From assembly GCA_037176885.1 (NCBI GenBank), contig JAWWNJ010000083.1:930001-994000 (forward strand): DNA of 64,000 nucleotides, read 5' to 3'. The DNA comes from Favolaschia claudopus. Lineage: Eukaryota; Basidiomycota; Agaricomycetes; Agaricales; Mycenaceae. The position numbers and the translations under genes were made by a program. Below the pieces are notes generated by a model that had not been told where the DNA came from, did not search any database, and was given only the letters and a program-made list of their open reading frames with translations. This document shows, piece after piece, positions 11,201 to 21,700 of this stretch; the first letter of the stretch is position 1; each line of letters opens with the position of its first letter.

Positions 11201-14088
11201 TCCATACCACGCGCGCACCCTTTGTCGTCCCGGTTCTCTCACCCCAGCAGCAAACGCCGCTCGAAAAGACATAGAACTCAAGACGGGTCGACACCAACAC
11301 GCATCGAGCAAGGGGAGGAGAGTAGGTCCGCGCATGGGAGGGAGGGTAAGACCAACACATCCCCACCCTCATCCCCTGCCCTGCCTTGACAGACTCGCCA
11401 GGTGAGCACCACGGTCCCCCTCAGCACCACCTGATTGATCGATACCTCCAGCAAGCCCCGCCGCCGACCATCCATCCATCCCCTGGAGCACTTCTTCCGA
11501 TCCCCGTCCCCAGCCAAGCGCACCACGAAACGAGGATGAAACCCCTCGAGACAAAGAAACCACAGATCGACATCCTCTTCCTCTCGACGGACTCGCCAAG
11601 GCAGCACCACGGTCCCCCTCAGCACCACCTCATTGCCCTTCCTCTTCCTCCGTCCCGTCCCCGTCCCCGTCCGCATCGCACGATGTGTACGAAGACGAAG
11701 AAACCCCTTCCTCCCCAAGAAAACTACAAACATCCCGAAAGAGAACCCGGACTCACCTTCTCACTCCCCAAAAAATCCCTTGCATCCCCCAACAGCATCT
11801 CCTTCACCCCGGGGTCGAGCACGATGCTCCCGAGGGGGCGCTTGTGCCGCGAGTCCGCCCAGCGCCAGGTGCCGTGTGGGTCGGCGAAGAAGATCTGCGA
11901 GCGGGTTGGTAAGCTTAGTGGGAAGGGGGGAAGTAAGGGAAGAAGGAGGGGAGGGAGAGAGAGGAAGTAGGGGGGAGCGGGAGATGAGGAGATGAGGGGA
12001 GAAGGAGATGAGGAAGGAAGAGGAGGGGAGGGCATGAGGAAGTGAGGGGAGATTGGGTAGAGGAGAAGGGGAGGGGAGGAGTAGGAGATGAGTGAATAAG
12101 GGGAGGAGGGGAGGGAGATGAGAGAGCGAGTGAATGAGGAAATGAGGAGATGGGGAAGGAAGGGGAGAAGGAGATGAGTAGAAGAGGAGAGAAGGCGGGA
12201 TGGGGTTGGGAGGTAGCAGAAGATGATGCGTATAGAAAGAGCGGGGGTAGAGGAAGTGAAAGAGAGGGGGAGTTGGGGACGGGGGATGGGGTGGGATGAG
12301 GGCTCGAAGACGAAGTCCTCAAGAGGAGGGAGCTCGAAGACTCGAAGAGAACCCCAAAAAATCATGGAGGAAGTGAAGATATAGAGCGGGAGAAAAGAAG
12401 GGGCAAGCAAACCCACCTGGATGCGATGCACCGCCTCAGCCTCATACTCCCGCTTCGCCTGCAGCACGAGCGCCTTGAGGATGGTGTTCGAGCGGGCGAT
12501 GACGCTGGGGGAGTGGTCAGTGTTTGTTCGGAGGAGGAAGAAATAGAAAAACTGAGAAAAAGAAGGGAAGGGAAAGAGACGAGAAGACGAGCAGCACGAC
12601 CGAGGACACTCAAAGAGAGAAGTATCTTCTTGCGCACTCTCCCGGCAATCTATTCATTCATGCGTTGGTGCCGCAGGAGCAGGACTCGGACGAGGTGTAC
12701 CCTCTCCCCAGATCCCCGCGCCCTCTTCCCGTCTTTCCCGCAGGCAACAACACATACAGCTCATCCCCACGCGCACGCCCAGGCTTCGGCCGAGACGAAC
12801 ACCAAACAAACAGAAAAAAACGAAGGAAAGTCACGACCACGAGCACGTCCTATCCCCAATTCTCTGCCAATTCCAAATCCGCTGCCGCAATCCCGCAATT
12901 CAGCAGAAAATGGAGTTGGCCAATCAACCCATCCTCCTCTGCCTCTTCGTCCTCGACACGCCTCGGAAGACGACGAAAAGCCGCGTACCCAGCGGGGAGA
13001 AGACCAGTGAAGTTGAGGAGACGAGAAGCGAAATGATAACCGCCGCGAGCGTGTATCGTATCGTTCCGACGAGGTACCGCCGCCGTGAGTCAACGACGAC
13101 CGCCTCGCCGTGAGTCAACGACCACCGCCGCCGACAGGCGCGATACGGGAAGCCAACGACATCACCATCGTCATGGATGACGAACCAGATGCGCACGAGA
13201 ACGAGACAGCCTCCAACGCACGCCATGCAAGGCAAAGCACGAAAAAACCCCGAAACCCAATCCAATCTCTCAAACCCCCCAAAACCCGCACCGGCACTCA
13301 CCTAACACTCAACACCTCGCCCTCCCCCCCACCTCCTCCCCTTCCCCCTGCCCCACCACCGCCCCTTCCTCCTCCCCCACCTAAATTACCGCCCCAAAAG
13401 CTGCTGTTATTGGATGAAGAGGGGGGAGAGCCGCGCGAGCGCCTGACGCGCAGCCAGTGGCCGCGCCAGTAGATTGTGTGTGTGGAGTCGAAGGTGGGTT
13501 GGAAGATTACGCGGGTTTTCGAGGAGGTACCACCTCCCCCTTCGACACCCGCGCCGTCGCCCTCCCCCTGCGCCCCCGCCGCCGCCGCGAACCCCATCAA
13601 CTCCGCCTCGACCTCGTCCTCCTCCCAGGCCTGTGCGCCCGCGTGCGCCGCGCGGGTGGTGGTCTCGAATTCGCGGGAGCGCTGCCATTCGGGGCTGCGA
13701 GGCGTGGATGCGTCAGCGTTATCAGACGATAGTAGGAAAAGGTAGAGAAGAGAAGAGGGAGAGGGGGAGGAGAGAGGAAAAGGAAGGACCTACCGCCTCG
13801 AAAGCCACAACATCAGCCAATCATACGGATGGTCCTCCTCAGAGAAATGCGCCGTCAGGAAGAACGCTGCGTTCGTCGTCAGCATACATCCATCCACACC
13901 GAAAACAGGAAGGAAATAAGGAGGGAGGAAGGAAAGAGGAATGACTGACAATTAACAAAATGACTCCACGCCGAGCTGCTCATCCTCCTCGCCGTCTCGA
14001 CTGTGCCCCCAATCACAACTAGCTTCATCCCGTCCACCATCGAGCCCCCACTCACGAAGGGCTGCACGAGGGATTTCAGGGCGTCCAT
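8208..14088 (-). CDS. BCS1-like AAA ATPase with BCS1_N domain
   Basis: A large multi-exon gene related to the mitochondrial chaperone Bcs1, which helps assemble complex III. In Agaricomycetes such genes form an expanded family of mostly unknown role. The N-terminal exon starts [15 protein letters not shown] and is followed by the BCS1_N domain: [24 protein letters not shown], a long Gly-rich insert, [29 protein letters not shown] and [22 protein letters not shown]. The AAA domain has [20 protein letters not shown] with Walker [10 protein letters not shown] (about 10450), Walker [12 protein letters not shown] (about 10190), LLNALDGV and the arginine-containing PGRMD. The C terminus carries a charged coiled-coil-like stretch (near 8860-9110) and an Ala/Thr/Pro-rich, low-complexity tail (8250-8860). 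Three introns are very long for a mushroom (roughly 1.2, 0.5 and 0.8 kb). The start at 14088 begins the family's usual short N-terminal exon. Confidence 0.88.
10885..11270. repeat. Degenerate tandem duplication (period about 200 bp) inside an intron
   Basis: Two diverged units lie in the longest intron of the BCS1-like gene. Both contain GAGCTCGAARRAARACACCC near 10910 and 11117, followed by TCTGTGGA/TCTACGGA and an A-rich stretch. Both then carry TTGTCGTCCC, a CTCTC tract and CAGCAAAYGCCGCT near 11025-11068 and 11222-11262. The order is the same in both units, so this is a tandem duplication that has since decayed. Confidence 0.65.
11386..11637. repeat. Second tandem duplication in the same intron
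   Basis: A block beginning ACTCGCCAGGTGAGCACCAC at 11386 recurs about 200 bp later as ACTCGCCAAGGCAGCACCAC (11588). Both run on into GGTCCCCCTCAGCACCACCT. The spacing is close to that of the neighbouring duplicated units, so the intron appears to have grown by repeated local duplication. Confidence 0.65.
11925..12335 (+). repeat. 400-bp polypurine tract (mirror polypyrimidine in the transcript)
   Basis: About 400 bp of the + strand are made almost only of G and A (GGGAGGAG, GAGATGAG and similar units). It fills one intron of the BCS1-like gene, so the pre-mRNA would carry an equally long C/U tract. Such tracts are slippage-prone and can form triplex DNA. Confidence 0.8.
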
Positions 14089-15900
14089 TGGTTGCTGCTT
14101 TCTTTATCCTTTACTTGGGTGCGTGGTGGGTTGAGTTGTCGTCTGGAGATGGAGGATGCTGGTGTGTGGTAGAAGAGAACGAGGGAAGGAAGAGACGCTG
14201 TATATATGGTTATGATTCGGTATCTGTGGGCGCAGCGCTAGCTGAGCAAAGCTGTTGAGCTATAACGTGCGCTTGCGTATGCACAGTGGCACACACAGAC
14301 GCGTGTATGTGGGCGTCTGTCAGAGTCACGTCGGCTCCTTCCTTCCTTCCTTGAATCCTTCTTCTTCTTCAGCTGTCCGCGCGTCTATCGGATGGAGACT
14401 GTCGTCGGCGTCGTCGTCGGTATGGAAGAACGCAAGAAGAACGAGTCGCGCTCGTCGTCGCTGCCAGCAAGACGCGTGTCCACAGCGATGACACGAAGAA
14501 CCCTCAGAGTCATGACTCCGTCGGCGTCTCATCTGATTCCGCGGCTCCGGCTCACCGGCGTCTAGACTACGTAAATAGTAACTCCCATATCGCAACGGCC
14601 GCACCGGCCCGTCCGGATACCCGTTCCGCTGATGGTTGAAGTTGAATTTACCGTCCATCTGTTGTCCATCTGCTCACAGCTCTGACTCGTTTAGACGCCA
14701 CCGCGGGTTGGCATCTCCCACCACTGACTGGAGGAGGATCGCATCGATTTCTCCCTTGTGTGTGGTGCTTTTTTGCATCTAAATCTCGATGCATCCCAAG
14801 TGGAACAAATTAAACTTCATGCAGTGGGAGTATCACACGAATATCTCCGAATCCGTGTGCTTCTTTCAGTGTGGTTCTCTGATTTAGACAGACGGAGATA
14901 CTATTCTTCGACACTTTTCAGACTTCGATACTCCCATGGGCGATTGCCACCTCGCGGAGATACTCAACTCAACCCATAAAGCAGGGTTCTCCGCGCAATC
15001 TCCCTTCTTCCATTCCTCCCAGTCCATTCTGCTTCAAGTTCCATTCTTCCGTAAAGTATAGTTAATCCACGACATGACATGCGACTTGTCACTCAAATCC
15101 GAACCCTGTTCCGCCGTCAGAATGTGCATTGCATGCAGGCACCCGTCATCATAAGTATTCATCCACAAATAGATGTATAGACCCTCTAGCTCTTCTTCTT
15201 CTTCGTCAACTCCAACTTCAAGTTCCCCCGCTCACTCAAGCTCAACCTCGAAGACTTCGAATTGGATCTCTCTGCGTCGCACAGATTCAACTTCAGTGAG
15301 TCTATCTATCAATAGTTCAACCCTTGAACTCAATGACATTCAACCTTGATAAACTCAACGCAGGTACGAGAAATCTACCATCAATCTCCCTACAGTATAA
15401 TCTCCCCACCATGCCTTCTCAGAATTGAACTATCCATGCGCTCATTCAGAATAATATTTTTCCCTTACGATTGCAAATTCCAAACCGTCTCATCTCATCT
15501 GACCTCAACCCCACAGGCTCTTCTTTCAATCCCACCTCTACATGATCATTGATTTCTCTTCTCCACTCGTCGGCGAATCAATATAATTCCAACAAAAACG
15601 TCCAGCACCCTCCGAGCATTCCAGGACCTATGTAGAAAGTAAATAAGGCACCTCAATATCCATTCAATTCAAATTCACAGCGCACTCAGCTTGCTGATAC
15701 TGTACTTTCTCCCACATCGAATCCAAATTCCAATTCCAATTCCAACTAACTACTTATCTACAGTAAATCTCAGGCTCTTCAAATCCCCACCAGGCCGGTC
15801 TCGCAATTGGATTCAAGACCGGCAGTAGTACTATTGAACCGACATTAATTCCCCTCACTCATGCTGATTCAATCCAGCTTGAAGCCATCCCTCTTTTTCT
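14089..15900. other. Upstream region of the BCS1-like gene, no gene seen
   Basis: The first 200 bp hold the likely promoter, with TATATATGG at about 14201-14209. The part at about 14460-14690 has diverged matches at 29930-30420, next to the decayed BCS1-like copy: CAACGGCCGCACCGGCCC resembles CAACGGATACAGCCGGCCC, and ATCTGCTCACAGCTCTG is exactly shared. From 14700 on I see AT-rich sequence without a recognisable gene. Confidence 0.45.
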
Positions 15901-15904
15901 TTTC

Positions 15905-16465
15905 TTTCGAAGTTCGTACGAGGTACTCAATACCTAAGCCAAGCTCGTCCGTGAAACTGGCATATCCACGTCTGACACTGGCATTCAAAACTCCGGAAAT
16001 CGCTTGTTCGAAGCAAGCCATTCCCATTGCCACTGCGAGATATCGATTTTTTTTTCGTTCAACTCATTCCTGTCAATGCTAGTTGAATTCGCTTTCGAAA
16101 ATTCATGATTTACTTCCCATCTGTGACTTAGTTCCCGACTTCTACCCTTCGCAATCGATCCAAGCCTACGCCATTGTTGCGCCCATCCCGCCTCTTCTTT
16201 TGCGAATCATGGTACTCAATACCCAAGCCAAGCTGATGCGCCGAACTCACATTCACTGACAATATCTTCTAAGTAGCATTCCGGAGATCGCTTGTTCGAA
16301 GCAAGCTGTTGCCATGATTTCGATAGAGAGTTGCTGATCTTTTTGGTTCAACTCGTTTCTGCTTCACCGACATATTTCAATTTGCTTTCGAGTTTTCGTG
16401 ACTGGCTTTTCCTTTGTGATTGATCGTACTTCCGGTTTCCGACTACTACCATTCGCAACCTGAAT
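15905..16465 (+). repeat. Tandem pair of 260-bp units, each with a tRNA-like B-box hairpin
   Basis: Two diverged direct copies, about 15905-16175 and 16203-16465. Both contain GTACTCAATACCYAAGCCAA, then an identical hairpin GCTTGTTCGAAGCAAGC (16002-16018 and 16290-16306). Both then have a T run (T9 at 16047, T5 at 16340), GTTCAACTC and a stretch ending ACTWCTACCMTTCGCAA. The hairpin has the size of a tRNA T-arm (5-bp stem, 7-nt loop TTCGAAG). These are the two copies with the weakest 5' half. Confidence 0.75.
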
Positions 16466-16725
16466 CGGCGAAGGCTACGTATCACTGCGGTGTGATCATC
16501 GTTGCTCAGCGTAATAGTTTTCGAGCGTGAATCGAGTCAATGAATTCAAAAAAAAACATACAAATTACATACTACTGTACAAATCAAATCCTTCGTGAGG
16601 TCGTTCACTGGAATTCGTCTACGGTGAATTGAAGGTTACACGAGTCTCGGACCACTTCCAAACCCGATTGTCATTTTCCCATACATGAAGTGGAGCTCCC
16701 CAAAAAAGCGGCCTGCAATACACCG

Positions 16726-18289
16726 TCAGCCCAAAGGTGCCCTGAACCCAAAAGCACGAAACCACACGCACGGTCGATGCAAAGGATCGTAATCCTGCGC
16801 CATCTGCATCTCACGCACCTGCTTCTTCATATCATCAGTCTCAATCCCATACTCTCTCACCATCTGCGCAACAATCGTCTCCGGCGTAACACCCATCTTA
16901 TCCTGTATACGGTCCGACGAAAAAAAGATGCACAGCGAATGCGCTATGACGGCGACTTGAAGAGGATCACCCGTCGTCATGGCCCCCTCGCGAATTTCTC
17001 GGAATTTGAAGTGCGGGTACGAGTCGGGGCCGAAATCAATGGTCTTGAGTTCGTTGTCGACGTTCCAGAGGTAGTAGTCGACAGTGGGGTTGAGGTTGAG
17101 CTGGGTAACCTGGTGCACAAGGGGGATGCTGCGCTTGAACTCGTTAACGGGTAGACCAATGTGAGGCCGGGAAGATGGACCGTGAGTGGGATGCTCGGCG
17201 ACTTCAGAGACGGAATCGAAGTCGAGAGCCCTCCCGCATATCGCTTTGTGGGGGCCATTCCAGTCCGCCCGCTGGCACTCCCTATGCGAATAAGATATTA
17301 TATAATGAGGGTGGTCAGAAATGATGCAAACCAACCGAGAACAGTACGGAACAGACCGCTCAATCTTGGCACACCTCGTACATCGGGAAAATCGGACAGA
17401 GGGTTTGGAAGCGGTCTTAGCACAGCCTGCATACGAGCAGCTGTCCAGCTGTTCGCGATACATATCCATCGCACCGGCCTTTTCCTCCTTCATGCGGGCC
17501 TTTGCTACCTTCTAGCCTACAGCTTCGATCAATTCCGCCTGAGGCGGCGAACGTTGCGGCTTCTGGTCTAGCTTTTGAACGTTGATTGAAGGGACTTCTT
17601 CCCCGAAGAAAGATCGCATTGTGAAATGAACGATAAGAGCTAACAGTAATTCGTATCAGTCGATGATGGTGGTCGGCACAAAAGTGGAACATACAGATCA
17701 ACTTCGTCCGCAAAAGCAGCGTAGTGGCGAGAACAATTCTTTCTTCATCTCCCTCACTCAACAGCTTCTGGATTCCGGCGAACGCATCCCAAGCTGCATT
17801 GGGGATGGAATTTGGCTCCGTCGGGATGAACGACGCATCTTCGAGCATTACGCACTTGAGAATGGCCAGAAAAGCCTTCCCATCGCCGGACAAAGGCATA
17901 AGGCGCATCTCGGGACAGTACGAACGAGCATCATGAAGATTTCGTGCTTTAGAGCAAACGGCGGTCATCGCATCAAGAATATGCCTGCCCCGCTCATCCG
18001 GGCCGGCCAGCATCCATTTGTTTTCGAAATTGTCGTCGGCAAAGTGATCGAGGGCTTCGCATGTTAGACCGCACTGGATCGCGCAGGTGCTCCTGAAGAG
18101 AGTCTGATAATCTTCAAGCTTGTCTCTGAGGCCATTCTGAGAGTCCCGCAATGCTTCCAGCGCGATATTGAAGCAAAAGGCGGGGCCATTGGGTCGAGCA
18201 AATTTGCTGTTAATAAAGAGTTCCCAGTCGGCGTTCCATTTGACTGGATCGTTGAGTGCATCCTGGGGTAGGGGAAACAGAATTGTCAT
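16726..18289 (-). CDS. MYND-type zinc finger protein
   Basis: A protein of unknown function with a central or C-terminal MYND finger, a module that binds partner proteins. After about 250 N-terminal residues (MTILFPLPQDALNDPVKW ...), later exons give CSYAGCAKTASKPSVRFSRC-TRCAKIERSVPYCSR. An intron follows, then ECQRADWNGPHKAIC, which together make the two zinc sites of MYND. The rest, from GRALDFDSV to RAPLG, matches no domain I know. The TGA is at 16726-16728. The N-terminal half reads through 18289-17680 in one long exon, and smaller exons with GT-AG borders follow. A copia element has inserted 184 bp upstream of the ATG and may separate the gene from part of its promoter. Confidence 0.8.
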
Positions 18290-18338
18290 GGGAGTTCAGG
18301 ACAGAAGAGCAGGTCACATTGTCACACTTGGTGACGTC

Positions 18339-18352
18339 TAGGGTTAGGGTTA
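18339..18352 (+). repeat. Short interstitial telomere-like motif
   Basis: TAGGGTTAGGGTTA lies 50 bp upstream of the MYND gene start and 120 bp from the copia insertion. Just over two TTAGGG units is compatible with chance. It may alternatively be a telo-box-like promoter element. Confidence 0.4.
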
Positions 18353-18472
18353 CTCTATCATTTGCCAAACTTGCGCGGAGTTTGCCGAGTATTTTGGGGC
18401 TCGTTACGGCACCCAAAGTGACCCAATACCTTTCTCTCTTTCCCCGTTACCGACATGGAACATCACTGTTTG

Positions 18473-18758
18473 TGTTAGCATTCTACGGTATCTTCCTATC
18501 TAATACTTATACATACCTTCATTTTCTTTCATCCCGACAGACCGAGACGTTCGTTACAAGTAGAGCACATCCGTATTTGGACGCTTACGCTATCTGCACA
18601 GCCTCAGTTACTTTCTTTTCTGCTCCGTAACTGAGGCGTGCGTATCTACTTTCCTTTGCAATACTTACCTTATTGACTGTCCTGTAGAACTCCGCTAACA
18701 GGTACATTAATAGAGTTACTTTCTTTTCTGCTCCGTAACTGAGGCAACTCCGCTAACA
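18473..18758 (+). repeat. Left LTR of the copia element
   Basis: 286 bp, reading the same as the right LTR. Inside is a 10-bp inverted pair CCTCAGTTAC ... GTAACTGAGG that could form a hairpin. There is also a direct repetition of the block GTTACTTTCTTTTCTGCTCC with ACTCCGCTAACA near its end. Confidence 0.95.
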
Positions 18759-18781
18759 GGTTATTCGGCCCCGACCCGGGA

Positions 18782-21700
18782 ATGTCTTCAGAACTCAGCT
18801 CGTCTTCCAGCAAGTATGGAACGGCCCCCAAGCTAGCTCAAGGGGGAGCCAACTTCGTCTCCTACAAGGAACGAATGGCCGAGTTTCTGATAGGTCACCC
18901 GGGCTTCCGAAAGCATCTCACCGGTCGCGCGAAGCCTCCGAAGCCTCCGGCAACGCCAAAAGAAGACGCTTCGGAGGAGGATTTGGAAGCGTATGAGAAG
19001 GCACACGACAAGTACGAGGACGAGCAGGATGAGTATTTGCAGAAGCAGGCAGCCATCTCCAGCATCCTCACCAGCTCTTTTCCTGACGACGTCCACCAAC
19101 AACTCATGGGCATTCGTCCTGTCGAAAAACTCTGGTCCTCCCTTTGTTCCCTCTATGAGGACAAGAGCGTCCTCGGTATGGTCGACATCCTCGTCGACCT
19201 CTTGCGCATCGAGTGCACCGGCGACGAAGAGGAAGATGTCCTCGCTGTCATCGACCGCTTCATCAAGAAACGGAATGAGTATATCAGCGCCGGCGGCCAG
19301 CTCGCTGACGACGTCTATGCCGCCTTCCTCATCAAAGCCATGCCATCTTCCTACCGCGCCACCATCCTTACGACTGTCACCACCGCTGCTACGATCGGAG
19401 CACCTCTAAACTTCGACGTGGTGCGTGGGCAGCTGAAGGAGGCTATCCAGTTCGACGTTGCTCAGGCCAATCGCAAGCGCGAGGAAGCCAAGGCAATGGC
19501 AGCTCGATTCGAGCGCCACAAGCAACAGCAACAGTCGCAGCAGCAGCCGAAAAAGAAGAAGTGTACGAACTGCCACTATAGCGGCCACACGAAGGAGGAG
19601 TGTCGAAAGCCTGGGGGAGATAAGGAGGGTGTCCCGCTGCCGCCGAAGAAGGATGGTAAGCGAGGCAAGGCAGCCGCAGCTGAGGATAAGTCAGCCGAAG
19701 CTAGCGAGAGCCACGCGTATGTGGCAGCAGCTGTCCCCGAAAGCGCATTCCGTGCAACCGGTTCCCAATCCATCCGTCTCCTCGATACTGGCGCATCACA
19801 GCACTACGAGGGTAACCTCTCCAACTTCGTCGACGTCCGTCCCTGCCAACCGTTCCGCATCGAGACCGCATCTGGAATCGAGTACGCCACACAGATTGGT
19901 ACGGTCGCATTTGAATGCCACCAAGGCGACGCCGTCAAGACCTTCACTCTCTCCAACACGTACTACCTCAAGTCCTGTAGCACAGGACTCATCTCCCTCA
20001 CCCGTCTGCGAAAGCACGGACTCGTATTCAGCAACGCTGAAGCTGGGTACGGTGTACTCATGGATTCGACCACTGGCAAGGTCATCCTCCGTGTCTCTGA
20101 ACGCGACGGCGTTTACCCGCTGACCACCTGGCGCCCGGAGCACGCCAAAGGTGCAGCACTTCATGCGCAGGCGAAATCCGCCCGCAAACCCCTGACACGC
20201 AAAGAAGCTCACGAGCGACTTGGACACATCGCACACAGCACCATCGAGACGATGGCACGCAATGGCTCAGCGCTCGGCTTTGAAGTCGACCTTAGCACGC
20301 CCATTGTGCAGTGCCAGGTATGCATCCAAGCTAAATTAAAGGGTCTTCGCATTTCTAAAAGGCATCGCGACCCGCGCTCGAAGGATACGGGCGATTTCGT
20401 CTCGGGGGATCTCTGGGGACCAGCGCGTGTCGAGGCCAGAGGAGGTTTTCGATATTACGGAACCTTTCTCGACGACCATTCCGACCTCGCCAGCATTCAC
20501 CTCCAAAAAGGGAAGTCGGAGGCGGAAACTCTCGGACACTACAAAAATTTTGAGGCCGAGATGAAGACGCAGCACGGGAAAGACATCAAGTGTTTTGGTA
20601 CCGACCGCGGCAAAGAATATACCGGCGGCAACTTCGACAAACATTTAGCATCGAAAGGTACCAAGCGCCAACTCACCCCTCACGACACGCCACAGCTCAA
20701 CGGCGCCGCCGAACGCCTCAACGGCACTATTGCCGGGCAGATGCGCGCCATCCTCCTCGCCAGTGGACTTCCCAAATCCTTCTGGGGACTCGCCGTTCTC
20801 TACGTCGTCTGGCTACGCAACCGCACCCCCACCAAGAAAACCGCACCAAAATCACCGCACGAAGTCATGACAGGCGAGAAACCCGACCTGAGTCGCGCGC
20901 GGAAATTCGGGTGCAGGGTGTGGGTACGCGTCTACGGCGGCTCGAAGATCGACGCAGTCGGTGTCGAGGGCAAGTGGGTGGGACCGAGCATGGAAACTCC
21001 TGACGGTCACAAGGTGTATTGGCCGAAGAAGGGTACAGTAACCGTCGAGCGGAACGTTCGTTTCGACGACGAGACTGCATTTTCTGGTGATAATCCTGAT
21101 GGGGGAGAGATTTCAATTCCCGTTAGTGAAGACAAACCAACGCAGCAGCGCACAGATGGAAGCGCACCTTCTGACCCACTTCCCACCACCACCCCTCCTC
21201 CACCAGCCCCCACCAAGCCATCTACGGCACAGGGGGAGACCCCAATCCCTACCTCTCAACCCACAACTCCGCCGACACGAACTCTTACGTTCACGGCCGA
21301 GGACATCGCCGCAGACGATCCCGACGCAAGTGCGTCCGAGACCGCTAGCGATGTGGGGGAGGAGCGTTCCCGACGCGTTCGTAAACCGTCGGCGTACGTT
21401 CGTCGTTTGCAGAGCGGCGAGGGAACAGCGGGACTGCGGCAAAAATTCGTCCCTGGACTCCAAGTCCCGGACACGCCGACCCTGCGCGCAGGCGTTGCAT
21501 ACGCAGCCGCAGTGGTCCCCCGCTCATTCGCGCAAGCAAAGCGCAGTGAGATCTGGCCGGAATGGGATGACGCGATGAAAACTGAGGTGAATACACTTAC
21601 CGATCATCAGACTTTTTCCGTCGTTTCGCGCGAGGAAGCCAACGGCACTCCCGTCATTCCACTCAAATGGGTATTCGCAAACAAAACAGACGAAGCCGGT

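Noticed and set aside
11724..12467. 247-codon minus-strand frame of almost only Ser, Pro and Leu
   Set aside because: The frame is open because the intron is nearly pure pyrimidine on that strand; only its ends are true exons.
11386..13110. Several long plus-strand frames rich in Pro, Ser and Arg
   Set aside because: They are antisense shadows of low-complexity intron and exon sequence of the BCS1-like gene.
14326..14658. 110-codon minus-strand frame upstream of the BCS1-like gene
   Set aside because: Biased composition with no family. The diverged counterpart near 30 kb does not keep it open.
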